Shown: positions 34,670-43,304, counted from the stretch's first letter. The stretch is 64,000 bases of DNA from Elizabethkingia meningoseptica_A (GCF_045762675.1 NZ_JBJDLK010000001.1:248001-312000); one strand, 5' to 3'. Notes: generated from the sequence alone by a model not told the origin. Made by a program: numbers and translations.

Positions 34670-34704
34670 ACGAGCGATTTAGTTGTCTGAATCGCTCGTT
34701 TTTA
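34670..34704 (+). terminator. intrinsic terminator after the NMO/FabK-like gene
   Basis: A perfect 10-bp stem ACGAGCGATT / AATCGCTCGT with a 10-base loop and T5 run, 22 bases after the stop codon. Confidence 0.85.
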
Positions 34705-34874
34705 TTAGTTGTTTGTAGGTATCAGATTACTTAAAACGGAACGTGCTTATTTAAATTTTTTTAATGATCGGTCTGTGTTTTGTTAATGAAGTGAAATTAT
34801 TTTGTTTTTTATAAAAATTTAGGTCTCATACTTGAATTTTTAAAGTAACAAATAACACTAATACTATAAACATA

Positions 34875-36383
34875 ATGATTGAGCCGAGATATAAGAAATG
34901 GAAATTGCAAGCAATAAATTTGATAGTGTTTGTATTGTTCCTTTTTGTTTTTTCATGTAGAAACAACGGAGAAGCTGATGATGGAAAAGCTACGGTAAAA
35001 GTAAATTTACTGGATATTGAAAATGCTTTGATTGATGGAAAGATACAAAGGGTAATTGTTCCGTATGACAAAAAATATTCACTTATTGCTACACTGGTTC
35101 CGGAATCACCGGCTAAAAAGAAAAGTGCTGTAAACAGAGGGGTTACTGAGCTTAAGCCCGGAACGGCATATAAAGTAATAGCTTATGATAATGCCGGGAA
35201 TTATGTAGGTCAGAAAAATTATAAATATGGTCAGGAAACTTCCGTTGCAGGGTTTTATCTTAATGCCGGTGAGACCTATACATTTGTAAGTTACTCGGTG
35301 GGGGACTCTTCTGAATTACAAGAGGTGGAACCTGTAAAATTAAATGAGGTTGCTTTAAACATAAACGGTAAGGCGAATTTTATGTACTTTATGCGTATTA
35401 TGAAGCTTAATGCAGGAGAAAATAATTTAGATATTGTACTGAAGCATAAATTCAGTCAGATCACTACAAAAATTAATGCTGATGATGTAGGTGCAGTTAC
35501 TGCTGTCACTGCCAATATAGGTCCCCATCATTTTGATGCGGATATTAAACTGTCTGATATAACAATTGTTTATAGTGAATCAACAGGTGTATCGGATATC
35601 TCTTTTCCCATCCTGGGAGAAAATCATGTGGAGAGCTTACCTACTGTAATTTGCAGCCCTGCAGTACAAACAGGAGTTCTGACCATTCCTTCCATTACTA
35701 TTGCCGGAACTACAAAAACAAATGTTGTTATAAATGATCTGAAGATTACTCCCGGTGTTTGGTATACCCTTAATCTGAATATAACTGAAGAAAGTAAAGA
35801 TGGTGTAGATATTGGCGGTGAGTTTATATGGGCTCCCGGAAATCTGGTTTATAACGATGGTATTTATCAATTTACAACAGACCAGTCAGGATTTGGAGAT
35901 TTATGGGAAGCAAATGCATTGTTACCTAAAAGAATTGGCGGTGAAGGAAGTATTGGACAGGATGATTATGATCCTGCAAAAGATCCATGCAGGTTAGTAG
36001 CAACTCAGGAAGGGAAATGGAGAATGCCAAGACGTGTAGAGCTGGAAAAATATACCGGAACTCAGGAAGCTCCGGGAGTAATGTTTCATCTTGATTATAA
36101 TATGCCGCCATATCCATATCGTGCAAACTATAAAGGGGTGGAAGGAGTTTTTATAGGAACAAATAAACAACCCTCAACGGCTGATCTTAATAAATTTTTA
36201 TTTTTTCCATTGGCCGGTGGACAATCTGTGGAGTTAGACCCGAATGAAGGAAGTTATTGGACTCTTACTTCTACAACACTGGATAATAACTACAGATTTA
36301 ACTTTAACAGAGGTGGGATTAGTTTCTATAACGGGCAATATTTTACATATGGAGCAAGTATAAGATGTATTAAAACTAAATAG
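34875..36383 (+). CDS. fimbrillin-like lipoprotein, paralogue 1 (FISUMP-type C-terminus)
   Basis: A 502-residue lipoprotein. The signal peptide ends VFSC followed by RNN. Residues about 30-330 form a fimbrillin/Mfa1-like beta domain shared with the next two paralogues (KPGTAYKVIAYDNAGNYVGQ, then NLDIVLKHKFSQITTKI near 184 and KITPGVWYTLNLNIT near 290). Residues about 340-502 match the FISUMP type (PCRLVATQEGKWRMPRRVEL near 372, then a tail with SYWTLTS, YRFNFNRGG and ASIRCIK). Bacteroidetes type V pilins are exported as lipoproteins of this type, so it may be a surface pilin or adhesin. No Mfa/Fim accessory gene is in the window. Confidence 0.85.
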   Translation: MIEPRYKKWKLQAINLIVFVLFLFVFSCRNNGEADDGKATVKVNLLDIENALIDGKIQRVIVPYDKKYSLIATLVPESPAKKKSAVNRGVTELKPGTAYKVIAYDNAGNYVGQKNYKYGQETSVAGFYLNAGETYTFVSYSVGDSSELQEVEPVKLNEVALNINGKANFMYFMRIMKLNAGENNLDIVLKHKFSQITTKINADDVGAVTAVTANIGPHHFDADIKLSDITIVYSESTGVSDISFPILGENHVESLPTVICSPAVQTGVLTIPSITIAGTTKTNVVINDLKITPGVWYTLNLNITEESKDGVDIGGEFIWAPGNLVYNDGIYQFTTDQSGFGDLWEANALLPKRIGGEGSIGQDDYDPAKDPCRLVATQEGKWRMPRRVELEKYTGTQEAPGVMFHLDYNMPPYPYRANYKGVEGVFIGTNKQPSTADLNKFLFFPLAGGQSVELDPNEGSYWTLTSTTLDNNYRFNFNRGGISFYNGQYFTYGASIRCIKTK

Positions 36384-37083
36384 GTTTTATGATATAAACT
36401 ATTATCCAAATAGAAGTAATATATATAAGGTTATTAATACACAATCCCTGTATTGTTTTTTTGTTCAGCTTTATATACAATTAATATAGTTGCAATAGTT
36501 TTTGTCAATTATTGCGTGTTTAGAAATTCCCGGCATACAAAGGGATTACTAAAAATATTCAAAAAAATTATGATAGTATCTTATTGCTTGTTTAAGAGTA
36601 TTTGTAAATAAGTGGTATGAATTTTGTGAATTCACTAATGAGGCTCTAAGATATGGTAAGTGTATGATTTTTGTTATGCTTCGAATATTTTTAAATTTTA
36701 ATTATCACTTATAAAGTAGTAATTTTGCCTCCCGAAAATGATGATTTAATATTTCTGTTTAACAGTAACTTACGATTTTAACATGACTATTTGTTGCAAT
36801 AATTACTATTGCAATTCACTATTGACACGATGATTTCGTGAATTAAGCACGAGTTATAATAAGAATAGTATAATCATATACTGGAATGTATAAATGAAAA
36901 ATATTTAAAATACTGAATATTTTTTTTATGAATTCATAATGATGATTTTACTGTTGTGTGAAAATCTATGCAATTAATGCAGGCTTCCGCATGTCCTGTC
37001 TTTTTTATGTAAGTACTCGAAAGTATGATAATGATTAATCATTGTAAGAGTAAATGTGGTATAATTTAAAAAATGATGAAAAG
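36384..37083. other. long AT-rich gap between fimbrillin paralogues 1 and 2
   Basis: About 700 bases without a convincing gene. The gap holds a TAATTTTG box at 36720-36727, so the second paralogue may have a leader of about 350 bases. No terminator hairpin follows paralogue 1 clearly. Short inverted and direct repeats such as TTGCAATA occur (for example near 36795-36815) but no strong secondary structure was recognised. Confidence 0.55.
36720..36727 (+). promoter_or_regulatory. candidate -7 box (TAATTTTG) upstream of fimbrillin paralogue 2
   Basis: Exact TAnnTTTG match followed by CCTCCC. It implies a 5' leader of about 350 bases. Confidence 0.45.
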
Positions 37084-38724
37084 ATGATAACACGTGTATT
37101 AATGAGTAAAAGACCAAATTTGAGGGCAATATTTTTATTTGCGATACTTATATCGGTTTTTTCCTGCAGAAGTAATGAAGATGTAGTCGGAGGTGAGAAA
37201 CATGCTTCGTTGAAGCTTAACTTACAGGGGGTTGACTCTGGAGTGCAGAACCTTATCGCGGGTAGTGGAAAAGTTGCTTCTTTAGGTCATATGGCTTCAG
37301 TTTCTTCAGTGGAACAACGGGTAGATATTCCTTTTAATAATGATTTCAAAGTTGTTGCAACATTAAAACCTGTTGAATCCTCAGTGAAAAATATTGCGGT
37401 AGCTGCAGCTGGTGCTAAAGCTTTAAGTAATCCCGGGCCTCAACCGCTGGTAATTGGTACTAAATATAAAATGATTATTTATGGAACAGATGGTACATGG
37501 CTTGGGGAACGGAATTATATTTACGGACAGGAATTACCGGAAGAAGGAAGTGAGTTTGCAGTAAATGTGGGTGAAACCCTGACTTTTGTTCTGCTTTCAG
37601 CTAACAGCCAGACCAATAAACCGACTCTTATGCCGTCACGCGGCAGTTATGCCTATCAGGATATTCAGGTAGATCAGGCTAATTATGATTTACTATTGTT
37701 TCAGAAAACAATCACAATTAAAGAAGGTACGAATTATCTGGATGTTATTTTTAAGCATGCATTCAGTGAAATAACAACTACAATTAATACTGCCGCTATT
37801 GGTAATATTACTTCAATCAGCGATGGATTCATAACACCGAATTATACTTCTGCTAATATTAAAATATCAGACTATTTTAATGCTAACGGAACGGTTAATT
37901 CTGATAATATAATATGGAACGGAGCTCCTTCAAATGCAAAAGTTGAATTTGATGGTGTTTTTCCGGGGAAAGTTGCAAAAGCTAAAACGCTTTTATTAAG
38001 TAATAAAGTAACTACAGGTGAGTTAATCATCCCGTCTCTTACAATTGATGGCGTAACTAAGACGAATTTTAAAGCTAGTGGATCAGCTGGTTTTAAAATT
38101 ACTCCGGGGGTACGTTATGATCTGAATCTTGTATTGGCACCTGCTTCCGGAATAGATGTTGGAGGTGATATTATATGGGCGCCGGCCAATCTGGTATACA
38201 ATAATGGCGTATATGAATTTGCTGCAAGTCCTTCTGATTTTGGAGACCACTGGTATTTTAACGCTGTAAAGCCTTTAGAGACTGCCAAAGAAATAACAGA
38301 AGCATATCTATTGCCAAAAGATGTAACCGGAACCAGCGTTTATAATGCCTCTGAAGATCCGTGTAGCAAAGTGACTGCTAAAGGTGGTGGCTGGCGATTA
38401 CCAACGCAGCAAGAAGTAGTGGATTCAGCCGGTAAAAATGTATTTACTTTCCCGGGATATTATAATGGTGTGAAAGGGATTTTTGTAGGGACTGACACAC
38501 AGCCTGAACCTGCTGATTATGATAAATATTTATTTTTACCTCTTGCCGGATTTGGTAATACTTATAATGCTGTACGTAATTCGGTGGAGGCAAGATATTG
38601 GACAAGTACTGAATATAGTGCAGAAAATTTCTATGACTTTAGTTTCAACAACGGTGGGGTAACACTTGGTAATGGCCAGTATTATAGGTATGGTGAAAGT
38701 ATTCGTTGTGTGAAAAAAAAATAA
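37084..38724 (+). CDS. fimbrillin-like lipoprotein, paralogue 2 (FISUMP-type C-terminus)
   Basis: A 546-residue lipoprotein from this start, with lipobox SVFSC followed by RSNEDV. The architecture is the same as paralogue 1: a Mfa/fimbrillin-like region (GTKYKMIIYGTDGTWLGERN, YLDVIFKHAFSEITTTI, KITPGVRYDLNLVL) and a FISUMP-type C-terminus (PCSKVTAKGGGWRLPTQQEV, RYWTSTEYS, SIRCVKKK). Several in-frame ATGs exist (37054, 37084, 37102); the first would start before a usable signal peptide. I prefer 37084 or 37102. A strong terminator follows at 38754. Probably a pilin or adhesin subunit at the cell surface. Confidence 0.85.
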   Translation: MITRVLMSKRPNLRAIFLFAILISVFSCRSNEDVVGGEKHASLKLNLQGVDSGVQNLIAGSGKVASLGHMASVSSVEQRVDIPFNNDFKVVATLKPVESSVKNIAVAAAGAKALSNPGPQPLVIGTKYKMIIYGTDGTWLGERNYIYGQELPEEGSEFAVNVGETLTFVLLSANSQTNKPTLMPSRGSYAYQDIQVDQANYDLLLFQKTITIKEGTNYLDVIFKHAFSEITTTINTAAIGNITSISDGFITPNYTSANIKISDYFNANGTVNSDNIIWNGAPSNAKVEFDGVFPGKVAKAKTLLLSNKVTTGELIIPSLTIDGVTKTNFKASGSAGFKITPGVRYDLNLVLAPASGIDVGGDIIWAPANLVYNNGVYEFAASPSDFGDHWYFNAVKPLETAKEITEAYLLPKDVTGTSVYNASEDPCSKVTAKGGGWRLPTQQEVVDSAGKNVFTFPGYYNGVKGIFVGTDTQPEPADYDKYLFLPLAGFGNTYNAVRNSVEARYWTSTEYSAENFYDFSFNNGGVTLGNGQYYRYGESIRCVKKK

Positions 38725-38753
38725 TATGTTGATGGTTTTTGTGTAGTGTGAAT

Positions 38754-38792
38754 AAAACTCCTTCAATCAATTTTGATTGAAGGAGTTTTTTT
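38754..38792 (+). terminator. intrinsic terminator after fimbrillin paralogue 2
   Basis: A 15-bp or longer stem (AACTCCTTCAATCAA / TTGATTGAAGGAGTT) with a T7 run. It is 30 bases after the stop codon and the strongest hairpin in the fimbrillin region. Confidence 0.88.
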
Positions 38793-38949
38793 ATTTAATC
38801 ATTCAAAAATATAGAAATTATCACTATTGATTTTTATAATAGTAATTAATGTAACGTTATATTAATGATTTTTGATAAAAGAAAAATTAATATTTATAAA
38901 TTAAAAATTGCATATTATGCTTTTTTTTAAAAATTATTAAAAATAAGTG

Positions 38950-38957
38950 TAAATTTG
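38950..38957 (+). promoter_or_regulatory. candidate -7 box (TAAATTTG) for the small gene and fimbrillin paralogue 3
   Basis: Exact TAnnTTTG match followed by CAC. It lies 184 bases before the ATG of the 58-codon gene. Confidence 0.5.
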
Positions 38958-39140
38958 CACTCGGTTTGAGTAAACTTATAAGTGCTGATTATTAATTACT
39001 TATGTTTTTCATATAATTAGTAAGGTCTTGTTTTTAATGAGGTGATATCAATAAAAAGCATTTTTTTTTATTAATAGTTAAAGAGAGTACAGAGATGTTT
39101 AATGATAAACAAATGAATAATAATATAAAATTGATTTTTA

Positions 39141-39317
39141 ATGATGAATAATTTTCAAAAAGAGGAGTATAGGTCTCCAATGATTGAGATTTCTTTAATA
39201 GAAATGGAGCAGGGAGTCGCTGCAGGATCAGCAAGGGTGCTGCCCGCTGATTTAGGAAATAATATTCAGGAAATGTGGCTCGAGGACTCCAGTGATGATA
39301 GAACAATAGAATGGTAA
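39141..39317 (+). CDS. small acidic protein (58 aa) upstream of fimbrillin paralogue 3
   Basis: A 58-codon open frame with ATG and a clean TAA (starts MMNNFQKEEYRSPMIEI, then IEMEQGVAAGSARVLPADLG, ends DDRTIEW). It is acidic (many Glu/Asp), without signal peptide or Cys. The motif EMEQGxAAGSA followed by an acidic, Trp-ending tail resembles small proteins I recall next to fimbrillin genes in related flavobacteria. Position, 57 bases before paralogue 3, suggests co-transcription and a role with the pilin, but the function is unknown. A precursor-like peptide is also possible. The AAGS stretch is not a typical double-glycine site. Confidence 0.65.
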   Translation: MMNNFQKEEYRSPMIEISLIEMEQGVAAGSARVLPADLGNNIQEMWLEDSSDDRTIEW

Positions 39318-39373
39318 CCATCCCCAATAGAATGTTAATATGATATAAAACTACAAACTTTACAAACAAACAA

Positions 39374-41035
39374 ATGAATAATAAAAAATTAACAATCGCT
39401 ACACTGATTTTATCAGTTTCTTTTATGATAAGTTCGTGTAGGAGCACGGATAGTGTTGCAGATAATACTAATAATTCTGGAAATTCTACTTTTAATAGTG
39501 GAGAGGCTGTTTTAAAATTTGGTGTACTGGATAATGATTTCGAATCTGCAGATTCTGAAAATCCAACTCCTACAGCTTCGATTAATGGGGTACGCGGAAC
39601 AAATAAAACTAAAGAGCAAACTAAGGTGTACTTAGTGGAGGATAAGGCGCTTGTGGCAACTTTAAGCCCTGTCGTTAATTCTTTGTCCGCTAAAGCACAG
39701 GCTGGTATTAATCCAATGGCTGCTACCTATCCACAACCCATAAAAGGACCTCTTAAATACAGAGTAATTGTATACAACTCAAATGGTACAAGGGTTGGAA
39801 CGAAAACGTATACTATAGATGCTGCAGGAGCTTCTACTCCGGATGCAGGCGGAGATATGTATCTTGATAACACAGCCGGAAATTATACTTTTGTTGCTTA
39901 CTCTTATGGTACAAATGTAGCACCTCCTGATGCGACAGGAGACTTGAGTATAGCTTCATTAAGTGCAATAGATGGAAATTCTGATTTAATGTATTTCAGA
40001 AGAGATAATATGCCCCTTATAAAAGGTGATAATAATCTGAATATTTTATTAACCCATATGTTTAGTCAGGTTACGACAAAATTAGATGCGACAGCTGTAG
40101 CTTCCGGAGCGGGTATAAAATCTATTACACCTGCTACTATAAGCAGGCATCGTATAGCAAATAATAGCATTAAACTATCAGATGGTACGATTACTTACTC
40201 TGCGGCAGATATAGGAAGTAAAACTGTTGATTTTTCTGCTAATTCAACTTCCAGCCCTGTATGGACAAGCCAGCCTACACTTGTTGTAAACCCAGGAACA
40301 GGAGGAGTTGATGCACCATCATTAACTCTTACTAATATGACCGTTGGTACTAAAGTAAAAACGCAGACGATTGATGGTTTAATGATGAAACCAGGGGTTA
40401 AATACAATCTTAATTTAACTTTTAAATGTACAGAAGTTGGTACGCCGACCTATACATTCAATCTGTCAGATTCCGGAACAGGAACACGTTTGAACAGAAC
40501 ATATACGGATTTTCCTGCAACAGATGCCGGATTTACATTTGATATCTATGAACTGGATAACTCTTTTAATTTAACAATTAACGGAACATCTGTTTATTCT
40601 CAGGAAATACAGTTTCAATCCGGAGTAGCCGGATATAGACGAAATATCCGATTCAAATCTGATAAAACATTATGGGGTGGTTCTACTGGAAATGCAGAAA
40701 TTTATAATATGCATGGGTATAACGCTACTACTCCTGCCAATTCTGCTACGATCTTCCGTATTATAATCGCTCCGGACGGGACGGTAACAATGATGGGACG
40801 CAGGAACTATAACAGCCCTGGTACTTCGGCTCTTGAACCTGTTGAACTTTATCAGGCAGCATCAACCGATGCAGGTGATACGAATGCTTATGCAAAAACA
40901 GCAGCAACTGTACCATTTAATAAAGTGACATGGAATTCTTCAGCTCTGAATACAGTGAATGCTACACTTTTAGTGACGGGAGTTACGAAATTACAGGGAT
41001 TTGGTTATGGTATAAAAACAAAACCTTGTCCTTAA
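39374..41035 (+). CDS. fimbrillin-like lipoprotein, paralogue 3 (different C-terminus)
   Basis: A 553-residue lipoprotein (signal ends MISSC, then RSTDS). Residues about 30-345 share the fimbrillin-like region of the two upstream paralogues (PLKYRVIVYNSNGTRVGTKT, NLNILLTHMFSQVTTKL, MKPGVKYNLNLTF). The C-terminal part, residues about 350-553, is unlike theirs: it lacks the FISUMP signature and has TYTFNLSDSGTGTRLNRTY, then a beta-rich region and a FGYGIKTKPCP end. It is probably a minor pilin, adhesin or tip-like subunit, inferred from architecture. It is preceded by the 58-codon gene and followed by a terminator. Confidence 0.85.
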   Translation: MNNKKLTIATLILSVSFMISSCRSTDSVADNTNNSGNSTFNSGEAVLKFGVLDNDFESADSENPTPTASINGVRGTNKTKEQTKVYLVEDKALVATLSPVVNSLSAKAQAGINPMAATYPQPIKGPLKYRVIVYNSNGTRVGTKTYTIDAAGASTPDAGGDMYLDNTAGNYTFVAYSYGTNVAPPDATGDLSIASLSAIDGNSDLMYFRRDNMPLIKGDNNLNILLTHMFSQVTTKLDATAVASGAGIKSITPATISRHRIANNSIKLSDGTITYSAADIGSKTVDFSANSTSSPVWTSQPTLVVNPGTGGVDAPSLTLTNMTVGTKVKTQTIDGLMMKPGVKYNLNLTFKCTEVGTPTYTFNLSDSGTGTRLNRTYTDFPATDAGFTFDIYELDNSFNLTINGTSVYSQEIQFQSGVAGYRRNIRFKSDKTLWGGSTGNAEIYNMHGYNATTPANSATIFRIIIAPDGTVTMMGRRNYNSPGTSALEPVELYQAASTDAGDTNAYAKTAATVPFNKVTWNSSALNTVNATLLVTGVTKLQGFGYGIKTKPCP

Positions 41036-41058
41036 TTAAAATTCAATCTGAATATCAT

Positions 41059-41090
41059 AAAAAAAAGAGCGCTTTAGCGCTCTTTTTTTA
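41059..41090. terminator. bidirectional terminator after fimbrillin paralogue 3
   Basis: A 14-bp stem AAAAAAAGAGCGCT / AGCGCTCTTTTTTT around TT, next to the stop codon of the convergent rhodanese gene. Confidence 0.88.
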
Positions 41091-41091
41091 T

Positions 41092-41379
41092 TTATTGGAC
41101 ATTGTCCAGTGACTCTTGCATTGCTTCATAGCCACCGCCGTTGTATACATTTTCAAGCCCTTGTGATTTGAAAAATTCTGTTGCCTGCCCTGAGCGGTTA
41201 CCTGAACGGCAGAAGAAAATTACATTTCCTTCAAGGTTTTTAATTTCGTCTTGTCTTTCTTCAATTTCACCTAAAGGAATATTGATAGCTTCATCAATTG
41301 CTCCATTCATTTCAAGCTCCATTGGCTCGCGTACATCGATAAGGTGATAGTTACCTGCTTTTAAAATGTCTTCAATCAT
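41092..41379 (-). CDS. rhodanese-like domain protein
   Basis: A 95-residue single-domain rhodanese. The active-site loop is CRSGNRSG with the persulfide cysteine C57, the domain start is YHLIDVREPMELE and the last helix holds GGYEAMQ. It carries sulfane sulfur between donors and acceptors in the cytoplasm. It ends the transcript that begins with the acid phosphatase gene (13 bases apart), and the two may be co-transcribed. Confidence 0.93.
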   Translation of the reverse strand: MIEDILKAGNYHLIDVREPMELEMNGAIDEAINIPLGEIEERQDEIKNLEGNVIFFCRSGNRSGQATEFFKSQGLENVYNGGGYEAMQESLDNVQ

Positions 41380-41391
41380 GATTAAAGGTTT

Positions 41392-42195
41392 TTACTGATT
41401 AATATTTTGTTGTTGAAAAGAACGCAGGCTGTTCATTTTTACCTGTTCGTTGCTTAATTTTTTATTTGTATTCTTTTTGTACATAGAACTTTCCCAGTCA
41501 CCATACATTGCATTCGGAAGAATAATAAACTTCGAGCCGAATAATTCCGGATGTTCCAATACTTTTTCAGATGAAGTCTTTCCTTCGTTATTGTAATAAT
41601 ACATATCCGAGAAATCACTAAGATTATCTCCGAAGAATAATACAATATTATATTTCTCAGAAATTTTCTGACGTCTGGCTTCTTTGCTTGACTTGTCTGT
41701 TTTCAGGATAAGGTGGTCGTTATCCGCATAAGGGAAATTCTTTTTCTGCAGGTTTTCCAGTGTTGGAATTCTTTCAGCTTCACTTCTGTTGGAAACATAG
41801 AAAATTTCCACACCGTTGTTCTTTGTAAAATTTAAAAAGTTTAAAGCCCCCGGAAGTGGTTCTGCCTGAGCAAGACGTGTCCATTTATTCCAGTCTTCCT
41901 GACTGAGGGCTTTTTTGCTTTCAATCTGATAAGCCTGATAGGGAGAGTTGTCCAGTACTGTTTCATCAATATCCAGCACAATAGCTCTTGGCTTATCAGA
42001 CGCTTCCTGTGTAAGGATTTGTGCCAAACGTATTTGTGCCAGCTGATATGCCTGAATAGTAAGCGCTTTGTATTCTCCGGCATTTTGCATCCATGCAGTA
42101 GCGTTCACAAGATCTTTGGTATCATAGTCTGCTTTTTGTGCAGTACATGAGATAAAAGATAGAATTAAGCCACCGGTAAGCAATATTTTCTTCAT
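41392..42195 (-). CDS. 5'-nucleotidase, lipoprotein e(P4) family (acid phosphatase, HAD)
   Basis: A 267-residue HAD-superfamily acid phosphatase of the e(P4) type. The signal peptide ends SFISC (lipobox Cys17), so it is anchored to the outer membrane or periplasmic face. The nucleophile motif LDIDETVLD has D75 and D77; YVSNRSEAER near residue 135 carries motif II Ser, and FFGDNLSDF near residue 187 is motif IV. These enzymes dephosphorylate nucleotides and NMN for uptake. It starts divergently from queG with its own TAATTTTG box. Rhodanese follows 13 bases later. Confidence 0.92.
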   Translation of the reverse strand: MKKILLTGGLILSFISCTAQKADYDTKDLVNATAWMQNAGEYKALTIQAYQLAQIRLAQILTQEASDKPRAIVLDIDETVLDNSPYQAYQIESKKALSQEDWNKWTRLAQAEPLPGALNFLNFTKNNGVEIFYVSNRSEAERIPTLENLQKKNFPYADNDHLILKTDKSSKEARRQKISEKYNIVLFFGDNLSDFSDMYYYNNEGKTSSEKVLEHPELFGSKFIILPNAMYGDWESSMYKKNTNKKLSNEQVKMNSLRSFQQQNINQ

Positions 42196-42225
42196 AATCT
42201 AAAATTTCTTTTTTTGAAAGCCCCA

Positions 42226-42233
42226 CAAAATTA
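42226..42233 (-). promoter_or_regulatory. candidate -7 box (TAATTTTG) for the e(P4) acid phosphatase gene
   Basis: Exact TAnnTTTG match on the minus strand, about 31 bases before the ATG at 42195. It is back to back with the queG box at 42270. Confidence 0.55.
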
Positions 42234-42269
42234 CAAAAACGTAAAGTGACAGAAGTATAATTTTCTCAG

Positions 42270-42277
42270 TATTTTTG
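42270..42277 (+). promoter_or_regulatory. candidate -7 box (TATTTTTG) for queG, nearly leaderless
   Basis: Exact TAnnTTTG match followed by CACC. The queG ATG at 42283 is only 5 bases after the box, about where transcription would start, so the mRNA would have little or no 5' leader. Confidence 0.55.
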
Positions 42278-42282
42278 CACCG

Positions 42283-43218
42283 ATGAATCTGGCAGAAAAA
42301 AATACGGCGCTTATAAAGCAAAAGGCTGAAGCTTTTGGCTTTCTTGCCTGTGGTATTTCCAAGGCAGAGTTTTTGGAAAATGAAGCCCGTTCTCTGGAGA
42401 ATTGGCTTACGCAGAACCTGCATGGTGAAATGCGCTATATGGAGAATTATTTTGATAAGCGACTTGATCCGCGTTTGTTGGTGGAGGGAAGTAAATCTGT
42501 AATTTCCTTTGCCTATAATTATTTCCCTCGTAAAGTATTGAATAAAGATGACAACTTCAAGATCTCAAAATATGCCTACGGAAAAGATTATCATGAAGTT
42601 ATTAAAGAAATACTGGCGGAATTCGTTGCAGAACTTCAGGATGAGATTGGAGAATTCGGATTCCGTGTATTTGTAGATTCAGCACCTGTACTGGAAAGAG
42701 CATGGGCCAAGAAATCAGGAATAGGATGGGTCGGAAAGAATGCTAATCTGATTACAAAAGGTGAGGGGTCCTTTTATTTTCTGGCGGAGATTATTTGTGA
42801 ACTGGAATTGGTAGAAGATGCTCCTGTTATCGATCATTGCGGTAAATGCAGAAAATGTATAGAAGCCTGTCCTACCGGAGCAATACTCGATAATCAGATT
42901 ATCGACGGAAGCAAATGTATTTCCTATGCTACGATAGAATTAAAGGATGATATCCCTGCACACTTTCATGGGAAAATGCAAAACTGGATGTTCGGTTGTG
43001 ATGTTTGCCAGGATGTCTGTCCGTGGAACAGATTTTCAAAGCCCCATAAACAACCATTGTTCGATCCAAATGAGTCGCTACAGAATTTTTCCCGAAAAGA
43101 ATGGAAAGAACTCACTCAGGAAGTTTTTTCTGAAATCTTCCGGAAATCTCCTGTTAAAAGAGCGAAATATGCAGGCCTAAAAAGAAACATTGACTTTCTG
43201 TCGGATGAGAATCCTTGA
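42283..43218 (+). CDS. queG: tRNA epoxyqueuosine(34) reductase (QueG)
   Basis: A 311-residue cobalamin/[4Fe-4S] enzyme that reduces epoxyqueuosine to queuosine at tRNA position 34, the last step of queuosine synthesis. The general acid Asp132 (FVDSAPVLERAWAKKSGIGWVG) and two ferredoxin-like cluster motifs (CGKCRKCIEACP, C186/189/192/196, and CDVCQDVCPW, C239/242/246, with C212 completing) are present. Its ATG follows a TATTTTTG box by only 5 bases. It is convergent with the 26-residue basic gene. Confidence 0.95.
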   Translation: MNLAEKNTALIKQKAEAFGFLACGISKAEFLENEARSLENWLTQNLHGEMRYMENYFDKRLDPRLLVEGSKSVISFAYNYFPRKVLNKDDNFKISKYAYGKDYHEVIKEILAEFVAELQDEIGEFGFRVFVDSAPVLERAWAKKSGIGWVGKNANLITKGEGSFYFLAEIICELELVEDAPVIDHCGKCRKCIEACPTGAILDNQIIDGSKCISYATIELKDDIPAHFHGKMQNWMFGCDVCQDVCPWNRFSKPHKQPLFDPNESLQNFSRKEWKELTQEVFSEIFRKSPVKRAKYAGLKRNIDFLSDENP

Positions 43219-43223
43219 GAAAA

Positions 43224-43304
43224 TCAATGTTTTTTCTGTACTCTTTTAGGTGCTGTTTTTACTCTGAATTTGAATCTTTTGATTGATTTACCTTTCTTAA
43301 TCAT
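43224..43304 (-). CDS. putative 26-residue basic protein
   Basis: A 27-codon frame with ATG and TGA, on the minus strand directly downstream of and convergent with queG. The predicted peptide (MIKKGKSIKRFKFRVKTAPK, then RVQKKH) has about ten Lys/Arg in 26 residues, no Asp, Glu or Cys, and a basic profile like tiny ribosomal proteins. I do not recognise a family with certainty. It could correspond to a very small ribosomal protein of this phylum, of the kind described for flavobacterial ribosomes, or be chance. Confidence 0.5.
   Translation of the reverse strand: MIKKGKSIKRFKFRVKTAPKRVQKKH

Larger units (their letters stand above)
38725..39140. other. AT-rich gap before the small gene and fimbrillin paralogue 3
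   Basis: About 416 bases holding a terminator at 38754-38792 and a TAAATTTG box at 38950-38957. No gene was seen. The remainder is AT-rich with no recognisable structure. Confidence 0.6.
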
